A stretch of DNA of 64,000 nucleotides, taken from Cordia subcordata. Taxonomy: Eukaryota > Streptophyta > Magnoliopsida > Boraginales > Cordiaceae. The translations under genes were made by a program, and so were the position numbers. Position 1 is the stretch's first letter; each line of letters starts with the position of its first letter. Positions 44,291 to 54,710 of this stretch are shown here, piece after piece. The stretch lies in the NCBI GenBank assembly GCA_028554755.1, contig JAPTOF010000008.1, positions 14,985,001 to 15,049,000 of the forward strand, written 5' to 3'. Under the pieces are notes generated by a model. That model ran no database searches and was not told the DNA's origin. It saw nothing but the letters and a program-made list of their open reading frames with translations.

Positions 44291-47200
44291 ACGAGGCCAG
44301 ATAGGTACACCTCTTTTGTTCTACATTGAAACCTGTTTAGTGGTTGATTCTTGGATTATAGACTCAGGAGCCACTAACCATATTTGTAATTCTTTGCATT
44401 GATTTTAGGAAATGAAGGAACTAGCTAAAGAGGAGTTTGCTCTGAGGTTAGGTAATGGAGCAAAAGTATGGGCTACTGCAGTGGGAAGAATGTGCTTAAA
44501 TTTTCCATGTAATAGGAAGTTATTTTTTAACAACGTTTATTATGTTTCGGATGTACGTAAAAACCTTATCTCTGTTTTGCAATTAATATTAGATGGTTTT
44601 TGCATTAATTTCCATTCTAGTGTTGATATCAGTAGAGATGGAAATATTATTTGTTCCGGTAGTATGCATGATAAATTATTCTATATAAAACCTATTACAA
44701 ACTCACTACATAATATAGAACAAACTAATTCCCAAAAAAGAAAGGTTTCTTCGATCAATGATACTTATCTTTGGCACCTACGCTTAGGACATATCAGTCT
44801 AAAGCGAATTCGAAGATTAGTCGAGGTTGGGTATCTTAACTCATTAGATCTCGAAGATCTACCTCCTTGTGAATCTTGTCTTAAAGGGAAGATGACTAAA
44901 CCGTCATTTTCTTCTAAAGGAGAAAGGGCCAAAGAAGTATTGGAATTGGTTCACACTGATGTGTGTGGTCCTATGAGCAAACCAGCACGAGGAGGTTATG
45001 AGTATTTCATTACTTTTACTGATGATTACTCTAGGTATGGATATGTATATATGATGCGACGCAAGTCTGAATCCTTGGAGAAATTCAAAGAGTTCAAAGC
45101 TGAGGCAGAGCGGAAATTAGATAAACATATCAAAGCCCTTCAGTCTGATCGAGGTGGCGAATACCTCTCGAGTGAGTTCGAAGACTATCTTACACAAGAA
45201 AGGATAGTGTCTCGATTGGATCGCACTGTGGACTCTCAAAGAAAATGGGGTAGCAGAGAGAAGAAATCGTACCCTATTGGATATGGTTAGGTCAATGATG
45301 AGTCATGCATCATTACCTTTATCTTTTTGGGGGTATGCCATTGAAACAATGGCATACATCTTGAACTTGGTACCATCTAAATTAGTACCTAGGACACCTT
45401 AAGAAATGTGGACTAGGCGTAAGCCTAGTTTAAATCATCTCCACATTTGGGGTTGTCCAGCTTATGTACTTAATAATAATGCTTCAAAATTGGAACCAAG
45501 ATCTGAGTTAGCTATTTCATTGGATATCCTAAGGGAACCAAAGATGGGATCTTTTATAATTCTAAGGAGTAAAAGGTGTTTATAAGCATCTATGCTAGAT
45601 GCTTAGAGAATGATGAAATGGTCCAGAAAATACCAGATTATGAAGTTGTTCTAGATAAGATTTCACAAGAATCTCCAGTAACACATGTGGTAACTGTGAA
45701 TGAAAAAGAACAGCATATTACACCTAATATATCGGAACCTTGTCGTAGTGGAAGGATATCTAGGCCTCCTGATAGATACTATAGGGAGTCTTTTCAGACT
45801 TTTTTAGAGAATCAGGTGGTGGATCCCACAAGTTATGATAAAGCAGTTTCTGACATAGATGCTGACCAATGGCATAAGGCAATGGATTCAGAGTTAGAAT
45901 CTATGTATTCTAACAAAGTCTGGGATCTTGTAGTTGTACATGATGGGGTAAAACCTATTGGGTGCAAATGGGTCTACAAGAGAAAAAGAGGAGTTGATGG
46001 AAAGGTTGAAACCTTTAAAGCAAGGTTGGTGGCAAAAGGTTATACTCAGAAAGAAGGGATCGATTATGAGGAAACTTTCTCACCAGTGGCCATGCTTAAA
46101 TCCATCAGGATACTCCTAGCCATCGCTTGTCATTATGACCACGAGATATGGCAAACGGACGTCAAGACAACCTTTCTTAATAGGGAACTTGACGAGACCA
46201 TTTACATGACACAACAAGATGGATACATTGCTAAAGGCTAGGAACATATGGTTTGTAAATTAAAGAAGTCCATTTATGGATTAAAACAAGCATCTAGAGC
46301 ATGGAACATCAAATTTGATCGGGCAATTAAATCTTATGGTTTTGATCAAAATATTGACGAACCTTGTGTGTATAAAAGGCGTAATGGAAATGCTGTAGCT
46401 TTTTTGGTTTTGTATGTGGATGATATCCTACTAATTGGAAATGATGTAAGGATGTTATTATCCATCAATGTTTGGCTTTCTACTCAATTTCAAACGAAGG
46501 ATTTAGGAGAAGCTAGTTATGTTCTAGGCATCAAGCTTATGCAAGATCGTAAGAACAAAAGGCTAGCCCTATCTCAAGCTTCATTTATTGAGAAGATATT
46601 GGTCAGGTTTAACATGCAAAACTCTAAGAAGGCCTCGTTACCTTCTAGACATGGAGTTTATCTATCTCGAGATCAATGTCCTAAAACACCTGAGGAGATA
46701 AAGAGCATGAAGCGAGTTCCTTATGCTTCAACAATTGGAAGCCTCATGTATGCCATGTTATGTACTAGATCAGATATTTGCTTTGTTGTTGGCATGGTTA
46801 GTAGATATCAATCAAACCCTGGACCAGCACATTGGGTCGCAGTTAAGCATATATTCAAATTCCTGCAAGGAACTAAGGATTATGTGCTGGAATACCGTGC
46901 AGATGATCTAACGCCATTAGCCTATACAGACTCGGATTTCCAGTCGAACAGAGATTCTAGGAAGTTTACTTCTGGATATGTTTTCACTCTGTCGGGAGAA
47001 GCTATTTCATGGAGAAGTGTGAAGCAAAATTGTATTGCTAACTCTATCATAGAGGCCGAGTATGAAGCAGCATCTGAGGCTGCGAAAGAGGCAGTATGGC
47101 TAAAAAAGCTCCTGTTAGACCTAGAGGTTGTGCCGGCAGCTCACAGACCAATAACGTTGTATTGTGACAACGGTGCTGTTTCACAGTGCAAAGAGCCCAG

Positions 47201-47396
47201 GAATCACAAAAAGGGAAAACACATTGAACGGAAATATCATTTGATCCGTGAGTTTATCCAGAGAAGAGATGTAGTAGTTGAAAAGTTAGCTTCAGCGTAA
47301 AACCTGGCAGACCCATTTACTAAGACTCTTTCAGAGAAAGTGTTTGCCAGACATTTAGAGTCTTTGGGTATTAGGCTTTGTAGAAGTGATCTTTAG
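44290..47396 (+). pseudogene. CopD pol: protease, integrase, RT, RNase H (few breaks)
   Basis: Protease: SWIIDSGATNHICNS, catalytic DSG intact (44350). Pre-integrase and zinc finger: LRLGHISLKRIRRL and CESCLKGKMTK. Integrase core: HTDVCGPM, FTDDYSRYGYVYMM and SDRGGEYLS; a shift near 45220 and decay follow to 45575. RT: WVYKRKRGVDGKVETFKARL, QTDVKTTFLN, a stop at 46239, then SIYGLKQASRAWN and LYVDDILLIGND (46410), so the YVDD box is intact. RNase H: DSDFQSNRDSRKFTSG, IEAEYEAASEAAKEAVWLKK and YCDNGA. A stop at 47298 precedes NLADPFTKTLSEKVF. The frame ends SDL-stop at 47394. Confidence 0.93.
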
Positions 47397-47399
47397 TAC

Positions 47400-47410
47400 A
47401 AGTGGGAGAT
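47400..47410 (+). other. CopD polypurine tract
   Basis: AAGTGGGAGAT ends immediately before the 3' LTR start TGTTAGG. Confidence 0.85.
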
Positions 47411-49309
47411 TGTTAGGATTTGTATGACCTAAAGCTCACTTGTACATGACATTTTGGATGCTAAACAATGTATAATCATTTTTGTAATATGGCTTTATGA
47501 CTTTCTTACACATTATCTCTATTATGTTTTATTGATGCATGTGTAAAGGCCCCTTGACTTGAACTAATGACTTGGGTGCGCAGTGAGGCTAGACACATAG
47601 TAGGTCCAAGTCTAGATTTAGTCACGTCATAAATTAAGTCCGTAATCGAATCGTAGCGTTGGACACTCTACTAGAATAAGGTTATATTGAGTAAATCTCC
47701 TCGTTGAGGGTGATCTACCTAGGTCATTGGAGGATTTTTCAAATTTGTCTCGATAGTACGTGTGTCACGTATTGGACATGACCAATGTGAGTATGTTTTC
47801 CAGAGACGTACTATCAAATAAAGAAAACAAGACACTCACTGTTACTAAATGATCATTGCTCTTAATCTTGAGTATATGTGGATGAACTAATAAAGCTAGG
47901 GTTTGGTACTTTGATTCACTGTGGGTGAGATCTTACTTTATTAGGATTAACAGCCTTGTGTATTGAGTGCTAATTTCTAATTAATTGGAACATGCATATG
48001 CAAAATGGAATCTATGTGCCCCATTTGGGATTGTCCAAATTTATCATCTGAATCTAGATCTAGTGATACTACCTTTATAGGTGTGTCGGTCATATGGCTT
48101 GAGTGTCGCTGCCAAAATCAAGAGATTCCATGACCAAGGATGGTTGGCAATAAGACAAGAAACCCAACGGAAAAAGATACAGCTAAGGAAGTGATAGTAT
48201 AAAGGCCAAAGGACCGGTCTTAGTTGTGGGTATACATAGAGGGGCATTATGGTCAGTTATTTAGTAGGTCAAAGACAAATTTCACATTCTTGTGTGATAA
48301 GCTTTTGGGTAATAACAATTATTCTTGGAGTGCAACTTTGATCTTATGGTGGAATAGATAGGAGTTAAAAAATAATTATTATGTCGCCTAAATCGGGCAA
48401 GGACATTTTTAATTATTTTTTGGATGCCAAGGTTAAATGTGTCTTCTTGGTCCTTTCCCTAGTCGAAATGACTTTGAGAGAGTAATCTTGAAAGAGCAAA
48501 TTCCATATTGTGGTAGTAGCTTTATTGGGCCAAAGCTTGGAATTGGGTTTGGGTTTTCTTTAGAGTCCAAGATAACCTAATTGGGTTAGGATGGTTTCCT
48601 ATTGGGCTTAGGTCTCCACATGGATTATGAACTATGTGCTAGGCTTGGATGGTGGGCTTGGCCCAAGTCTTCCAAGATAAGTGGACAACTTACAAAATAC
48701 TACAAAAACAAGTGGACAACTTGCACAAGTCTTCCAAGACAAGATTGACAAGTTATATAAAGGAAATACTACATGGAAATTTTCTCCCACATTGAAAGAT
48801 TAGCAACTTTGGGTGCCAAGGCTCTTTCTATAAATAGACAAGACCTTACACCTTTTATGCAATCCACTTTGTAGTTGATTTCTTCCTTTTTGGCAAGAAA
48901 ATACTACAACACATATTACACACTTATTGTGTGATTTTTGCTCTAGTTTTTCAAGAGCATATTACTTTGCTTCTTCCTACACAAGAGGCTATTCTCTCAA
49001 GATAAGTCTCTTTAATCATAGCGAAGAAGACTAAGGAGTTGCCTATTGCGACACCTTTATAGTAAAATTTTTGGCGGCCTTGTTCGTGAACGGGAACAAA
49101 GCTCGTGACGGTTTTAGCTTCATCAAAGGCCCCACGCTTTAAGAGGTTAGCTTTACATATTTTTGCAAGTACTAATTATATTCTATATGTTCTTAAGCAT
49201 GTTCTTGTGTGTGTTAGGTGATTATTTTATTTTCCCTGCATGTTTGCTTGGTGGAATTTTTTTTAAATATGGACTAGGATATATCACACTTAATAATATT
49301 GATCCTACA
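47411..49309 (+). repeat. CopD 3' LTR
   Basis: The LTR (1899 bp) runs from TGTTAGGATTTG to GATCCTACA. It is collinear with the CopC LTR. The TATA box is at 48828-48837. The flank CCGGT follows; no matching left duplication exists because the 5' end is gone. Confidence 0.93.
48828..48837 (+). promoter_or_regulatory. TATA box, CopD LTR
   Basis: CTATAAATAG, collinear with the CopC site at 31125. Confidence 0.6.
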
Positions 49310-50772
49310 CCGGTCAACCTCTCTTGAAGTACCCGGCTGACCGGTAGGGTTAGCAGGTAGATCCAAAGAAGAATTGTCGTACCAGTTGAGTGTACTGGGT
49401 GACCGGTAGGGTTAGCAGGTAGTGCCGCTATCAGCTATAAATAGGGCTAAATGTAGAGAACTTATCGTTGAATTTTTTATCATCCATTCACACACACTTC
49501 TCACCCATTTATCACACACTAAACCCTAACTCTCACCCTCCCTACACACATACTTCTAAACACAAAAACACTTTAGAATCACGCCTATAAAAGGATCAAA
49601 CCCAAGGATTTAGGCATAGTTCATGGATTGTAATACTTGGGTATTGATAGAAGGGTACCTCTCTTTTATCCTAAGTCTAATTATGTATGATTAGAGCTAT
49701 GTAGAGTGATTATATCTTGTGTTTATGGATTGAATACTACTTTTTATTAATGGGAACTTGATGGATTTGTATATATATGCTTGTACTTAGGGTTTTGAAG
49801 GTCATTTTTACATATATATCTATGTGTTTGTTGAAATGCCTCAATGAAGTTGCATATGTATATGGAAGTGTATTATGTTATTAACCATTTCTAAATCATT
49901 ATACTAGCATGTCTATGTGTTTGAGTGGTGATTGTATGAAATGGGTATGACCATATACATGTCTATATGGGTTAGCATACTTAATAGCATAAATAGTTTC
50001 TATTGCTTACATGTCGAATACTATTGCTTAAATTGGTATAATTAAGTGTTTATGTGCTTATTAGTCGGATAGGCCAATATATCCTCGATGCCATGCTCTA
50101 GATATGTATGTTTTGCACTCAAACATTAATAACTGCTATTGTGATGACAATCGGCGATGCACAACAAATGGCTAGCCTAAGTCGAGTCTCTCTTAGCTTT
50201 AAATCCAGCTAACGGGTCTCAAGGTAGGTTAATCGACCTTAGACAGACTAGGTCTTGGCTTTAAATCCAGCCAATGGTTTAAACGCTAAAGTTAGATCGA
50301 TTCGAGTCACCTAGTACCTTAATTAGCTAGCCCTAATGCCTAGGTCATAAGGACCATGTTGTAGCTCTAGGTAGACGTGCCTACAGACAAACCTGTACCG
50401 AGTTTTAGGGTTCCATTAGGAGGTTAATTAGATGTCTAGGCAAGAGCAACCAAGTATATCCATCAAGTAACCCTAGAAAGACATAGTAATCACCCATAGG
50501 CAAGTTGTAATCATCCTATTCCCCATTTTCACGTGTTAGAAACCCTTGAGATTGCTTGATTCTCTCGTCACACACACTGCCTTTTATTTCTTTATCCCCA
50601 AAACATAGTAGTTAGAACCCCAACACATAGCTCTTTAGGACCTACATAGCTTAAGACACCATTCACATTAGGCCTTCCCATGGATTCAACCCCGCACTCG
50701 TACACACCGTTTTACACATGACTTATGCGGTTGTGGGCTATTTAGGCTTGTGCTACAAAATAGCGATTAGCA
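49310..50772 (+). repeat. Partial Athila-type LTR (Ath3 family), plus strand
   Basis: It starts inside U3, directly at the CopD LTR end, so CopD had inserted into this LTR. A 62-bp-spaced duplicated word (GACCGGTAGGGTTAGCAGGT at about 49339 and 49401) precedes the TATA box at 49435. Hairpins are at 50193-50212, 50255-50274 and 50343-50355. The end ATAGCGATTAGCA resembles the ATATCA LTR end. No primer site follows. Confidence 0.82.
50193..50355 (+). other. Conserved LTR hairpins, Ath3-family LTR
   Basis: TTAGCT/AGCTAA at 50193-50212 and TTGGCT/AGCCAA at 50255-50274 are both perfect, with loop TTAAATCC, 62 nt apart. GGTC-ATAAG-GACC lies at 50343-50355. Confidence 0.75.
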
Positions 50773-50939
50773 ACTAAGTGTGTTGATTAATATGCTTAAT
50801 TAATGACTTAGTGTGTAAGGGTATACTTCTACTCTAAAACAATACTAAAAGATTACTCGCTAATATTAGTTAATGCTCTAGGAGCTTAATCTCTAGTCTA
50901 AAACGATACTAATAGGTTAGTCTTTCGAGTAGGACATTG
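50773..50939. other. Short spacer with a repeated word
   Basis: No gene is present. The word TCTAAAACRATACTAA occurs twice (about 50833 and 50897), suggesting a roughly 63-bp degenerate duplication. The origin is unclear. Confidence 0.4.
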
Positions 50940-51990
50940 ATCAACACCAAGGAGAGCAATCAAGCCATGAATAGCCCGAAACATTATAATAGCCCAAGTC
51001 TAGTTGCACGCAATCACCCCAGGTCCCTTTCTACCTTGTAGAGCTTTATTTCCTTAGCTTGGCACCTATAGTTCCTCCATTAGCCTAGGTTTAGATATAA
51101 GTTTTATTTTAGAGCCCTCTTCAATCAAACAGACCAAAAAATATACCAACACACGCACATAGGTAATCTTAGGCACTCTTAAGGCTGAGCACATTTCGGT
51201 TATTAACCGAAAACCGAGCCGAAATAATAATTCGGTTCGGTTATTCGGCTATTTGGTTTGGTTTCAATTAGCAAAATTTTAATATTTTAGTGTTTAGTTT
51301 CAGTTTCAGTTATTGTTTTAGAATTTCGGTTATTAACCAAAATAACCAAATTATAAAACTATCTTGTATTAGTGTTTTATGTTTACAAACTAGACTTAGC
51401 GTTTAATTATATGTATAACCCCCAAAAAAGTAACAACACTTCTAAGAATAATATCCAAATCTTTAAGTGAATAAAGCTTGAAATTTGAATGAATAAAGTC
51501 TGACAAGAACTAAGATGAAGAATTTTAAAAAGCAAAAAATCTCCTAAATCAGTTTCAAGCAAGTAACAAGAGTAACAAGATTCACGTTTTAAGTTTGTTT
51601 TTGGGATTTTTTTTCTTTTTCCATTTTTTGTTTATTTACTTTTTTAATTTAATATTTGTGTTTAATTTCAAAATTCTATAATTTGACTATTTTCATGTAT
51701 TTTTCTTTATTTTTTTATAATTCGATTATTTCGATTATTAACCGGAACCGAACCAAAAAAATTCAATTCCAAAATTTCGGTCATTCACCTTATTCGGTTC
51801 GGTTTCGGTTGATAGATTTTTCAAAATTCGATTTTCAGTTATTTCAATCGGTTAAAACCAAATACTCAGCCCTAGGCAATCTTGCACGTAGAGACTGAAT
51901 TTAGGTAGTCTCCTTGTCGAGACGATATTCGAACTCGTATCCGCTATACCGTGAACAATCTGTATACTTGCCAATTAAAACTAACACATC
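50940..51990 (+). repeat. Tail of a solo-LTR-family LTR, split by a MITE
   Basis: 50960-51180 matches 13540-13720 of the solo LTR (AAGTCTAGTTGCA, TCCTCCAT, CACACGCACGTAG-like words). It resumes at 51884 with the degraded gene-proximal block. The hAT-like element 51181-51875 sits between. The LTR start is absent. Confidence 0.65.
51181..51875. mobile_element. hAT-like MITE rich in CGGTT words
   Basis: The element is 695 bp, with inverted ends based on GGCTGAG (left) and CTCAGCC (right). It is flanked by the imperfect 8-bp duplication GCACTCTT (51173-51180) and GCAATCTT (51876-51883). The interior is made of TTCGGTT/AACCGAA words near both ends and an AT-rich centre. No transposase is encoded. 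The 8-bp duplication and short ends point to hAT. Confidence 0.78.
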
Positions 51991-52273
51991 CAATGACATA
52001 ATAAATTTTGTTTTTGTCTATAGTTGTGCATACAATTGAGTTCCAAAAAAAAGAGGTTTGTGACATGTGCATATGTTCTTATTTTAAATCTTGAGGATAA
52101 GTGTCTAAATCCGAATGATATTGACAAGTACATCTATGCTGAAATTCCTCATAAGGAGAAAGATGAGGATTTATATGAAGTGGGACAAAGTTTCATGGTG
52201 CATGAACCATATGGTAGTTCATTCTGAGTGCCCCATGTACGGTGGACGATAGATGTCCAAAGCATTTCACTAA

Positions 52274-53209
52274 GGGGATGTTTGGTTCGAGAAATGAAAA
52301 ATCGTTTCCGAAAAGAATATGATTTCCGCGAATGATATAAAAACTTTTTTTGGTATAGCAAAAGTATTTCTAGAAAAATTTTAGAGTATTTCTATGAATG
52401 TTAACTTATTATGTTTGGTTTAAAACTAGCATTCCTAGGAATTTTGAGCTATTTTATAAAAATATCCCTAATTATTTAATTATTTAACTTTAATTTTTAT
52501 TATTCATTTCATTATTTTAATTTTTATTTAACTATTAATAAATTAATTATTATTATTCATTTTTAATTTATTATTTTTAAATTAATCAATATTTATTTTT
52601 ATTTTATTTATTATTTAGTTAATTAATTTTTATTTGATTAAATATTAATTTTTTATTTAATTAAAATTTTCAAATAAATAATTAATTAACTAATTAATTC
52701 ATTTGTTAATTATTATTTTTCAAAGATTATTTTATTATTTTTAATAAATAATATTTTTAATTAATTAATTAAATTAACTAATTACTTTATTATTATTATT
52801 ATTTTATTAAATTATTATTTTAAAATTAATTATAATATATTTTATTTTTAGTTATTTATTAATTAGTATCAAAAGTATTTTTATTTTTTAAGAAATTATT
52901 TTATTTTTATTTTAAGTAATTATTTTTATTTTTATTTTTATTTATTTATTTATTTTTATAATGTTAAATTTTTATCACATGGGCTTTTTGTCTTTTTAAT
53001 TTACTCAACATATTCCCACAACCCAAGAGTGTTAGATTCCCACCCCCTCCATGGGAATGAAAATTAAGCAATCCATGGGAATATTACATTTCTGGAAATG
53101 TAACATGCCTTGAAATTATTTTTTATTCTGCGAACTAAACGTGGTAATATCACATTTCTGAGTTCACTTTCCTAGTAATTTTCCATGATTCTGTGAACCA
53201 AATACCTTC
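52274..53209. mobile_element. Harbinger-like MITE inside the Helitron
   Basis: The element is 936 bp, with inverted ends GGGGATGTTTGGTTC and GAACCAAATACCTTC and duplication TAA at 52271-52273 and 53210-53212. Removing the element and one TAA restores the Helitron frame exactly (SKHF-TK-SFVKSTT). The interior is almost pure AT with many TTATT/AATTA words. Confidence 0.85.
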
Positions 53210-53989
53210 TAAAAGTTTTGTCAAGTCTACTACTACAAACGCAAATGTGTATCCAGTGTATCAAAGAAAGGATGATAGTAGGACTGTCGAAAATGTGGTA
53301 TATTGTTTGACAATCAATTTATTGTGTCATATAGTCCAACGTTGCTCTATGAAGTACCAAGCACACATCAATGTTAAGAGGTGCTGTTAATCAAGGTTAA
53401 TTGAGTACCCATTCAAGTTTGCAAATAAAGGTCGTGATTGCATTACTGATCCACTGTTCCAAGAATCTAATGATAGGCCTACAAATGAAGCTGATGAGAT
53501 AAAGATGTACTATGATTATAGATACATTTCAGCATCTAAAGGAGTCGGCTAATTTTAGGCTATGATATCCATGCTAGAGACCCGTTAGTTGAGCGGTTGA
53601 ATTTTCATCTCGAAAATGAGCAGGAAGTCATATTTGAGGAAAATCAACCAATAGATCAAGTCATAAACAGACAAATGTTGGAGAAAACAAAGTTTACCTC
53701 TGGAATGGACACTAATAAGCAATTTCCCGAAGCTAGGTCTTTGACTTATTCTGAATCCCCAACAAAGTCTGTACGGGATAAAATCTACGTCAATGGAAGC
53801 TTAGGATGCATGGGTATTCAATTGGCAGGCTGCGTTATGTACATCTTAGCAATGATGAGTTATATCATTTGCATATTTTATTGAATAAAGTGAAGTGATG
53901 TACGAGCTTTGAAGATATCCGTACAATTGATGGTGTTTTGTATCCAACATATAAAGATGCATGTTACACTTAGTGTGTATCCTGCAATA

Positions 53990-54710
53990 ACTTTTTAAGT
54001 AGCGTTTAGTATTTTAATTGGTCAAAATATTATTTTGTTAAATTATTGTTATTCGGTAAACTAGCGTTTCAAGTAGCTTTCTAGGTAGTTTTTAGTATTT
54101 CAACTAGCATCTCTAAAAGTTAAAAATTTTAACGTTTTAGGTAGCTTTTAGCTTTTCATATTTTTTTGGGCAATTCTACCCTTTTTATATATTTTTTTAT
54201 TTTTCTATTCTTTCTCCAATCTCTTTCTATATTTTTACATTTCTTTTACAAATATAAATAAAAAATAATATAAAAATGAATTTCAATTTCTATATAATCA
54301 ACATTACTAAAAGCATAAGTTTTATTAGTATCTTTTTTTTTACAAAATTATTTTGAATCTATTAAAATTAATTTTTGTAATATTGATATAAATGATTTAT
54401 CAAAAAAGTTAGTTATATTTTAATATTAAAATATGATTATAAAAATAAATATCTAATTATGAAATATATTATCTTATTCCTATAATAGTAATAGTAATTA
54501 CAATTATCATAATAACAATAATAATAGCATGATATCAATATCCTTCTACATCATTTAACATTTATTAGCTAAGCTAACAGCTAATTTTACCCAACACATT
54601 TTGTTCGATCAGCTAGTTAGACAACTATCCGCTAACAGCTAAAATACAACAGCTTTCAGCTACCCAAACAGCTATCAGCTTCTCTAACAGCTAAATTTAT
54701 CGAATAGGCC
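53990..54710. mobile_element. Second insert in the Helitron, MITE-like
   Basis: It separates KDACY (53970) from LLDDDKEYV (54722). TTAGT occurs at both edges. The right end contains TAGCTGTTAGCTG-type repeats (minus strand), common in plant hAT-like MITEs. A matching left terminus could not be recognised, so family and exact ends are unknown. Confidence 0.45.

Larger units (their letters stand above)
43090..49309 (+). mobile_element. CopD: copia element lacking its 5' LTR
   Basis: Homology to the CopA leader starts at ACGGGGAATAAACAT (43093). gag, protease, integrase, RT and RNase H follow, then the polypurine tract and a complete 3' LTR (47411-49309). The 5' LTR, primer site and first part of the leader are missing, so the left end is a deletion or truncation. 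Coding frames are the least damaged of the window. Confidence 0.92.
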
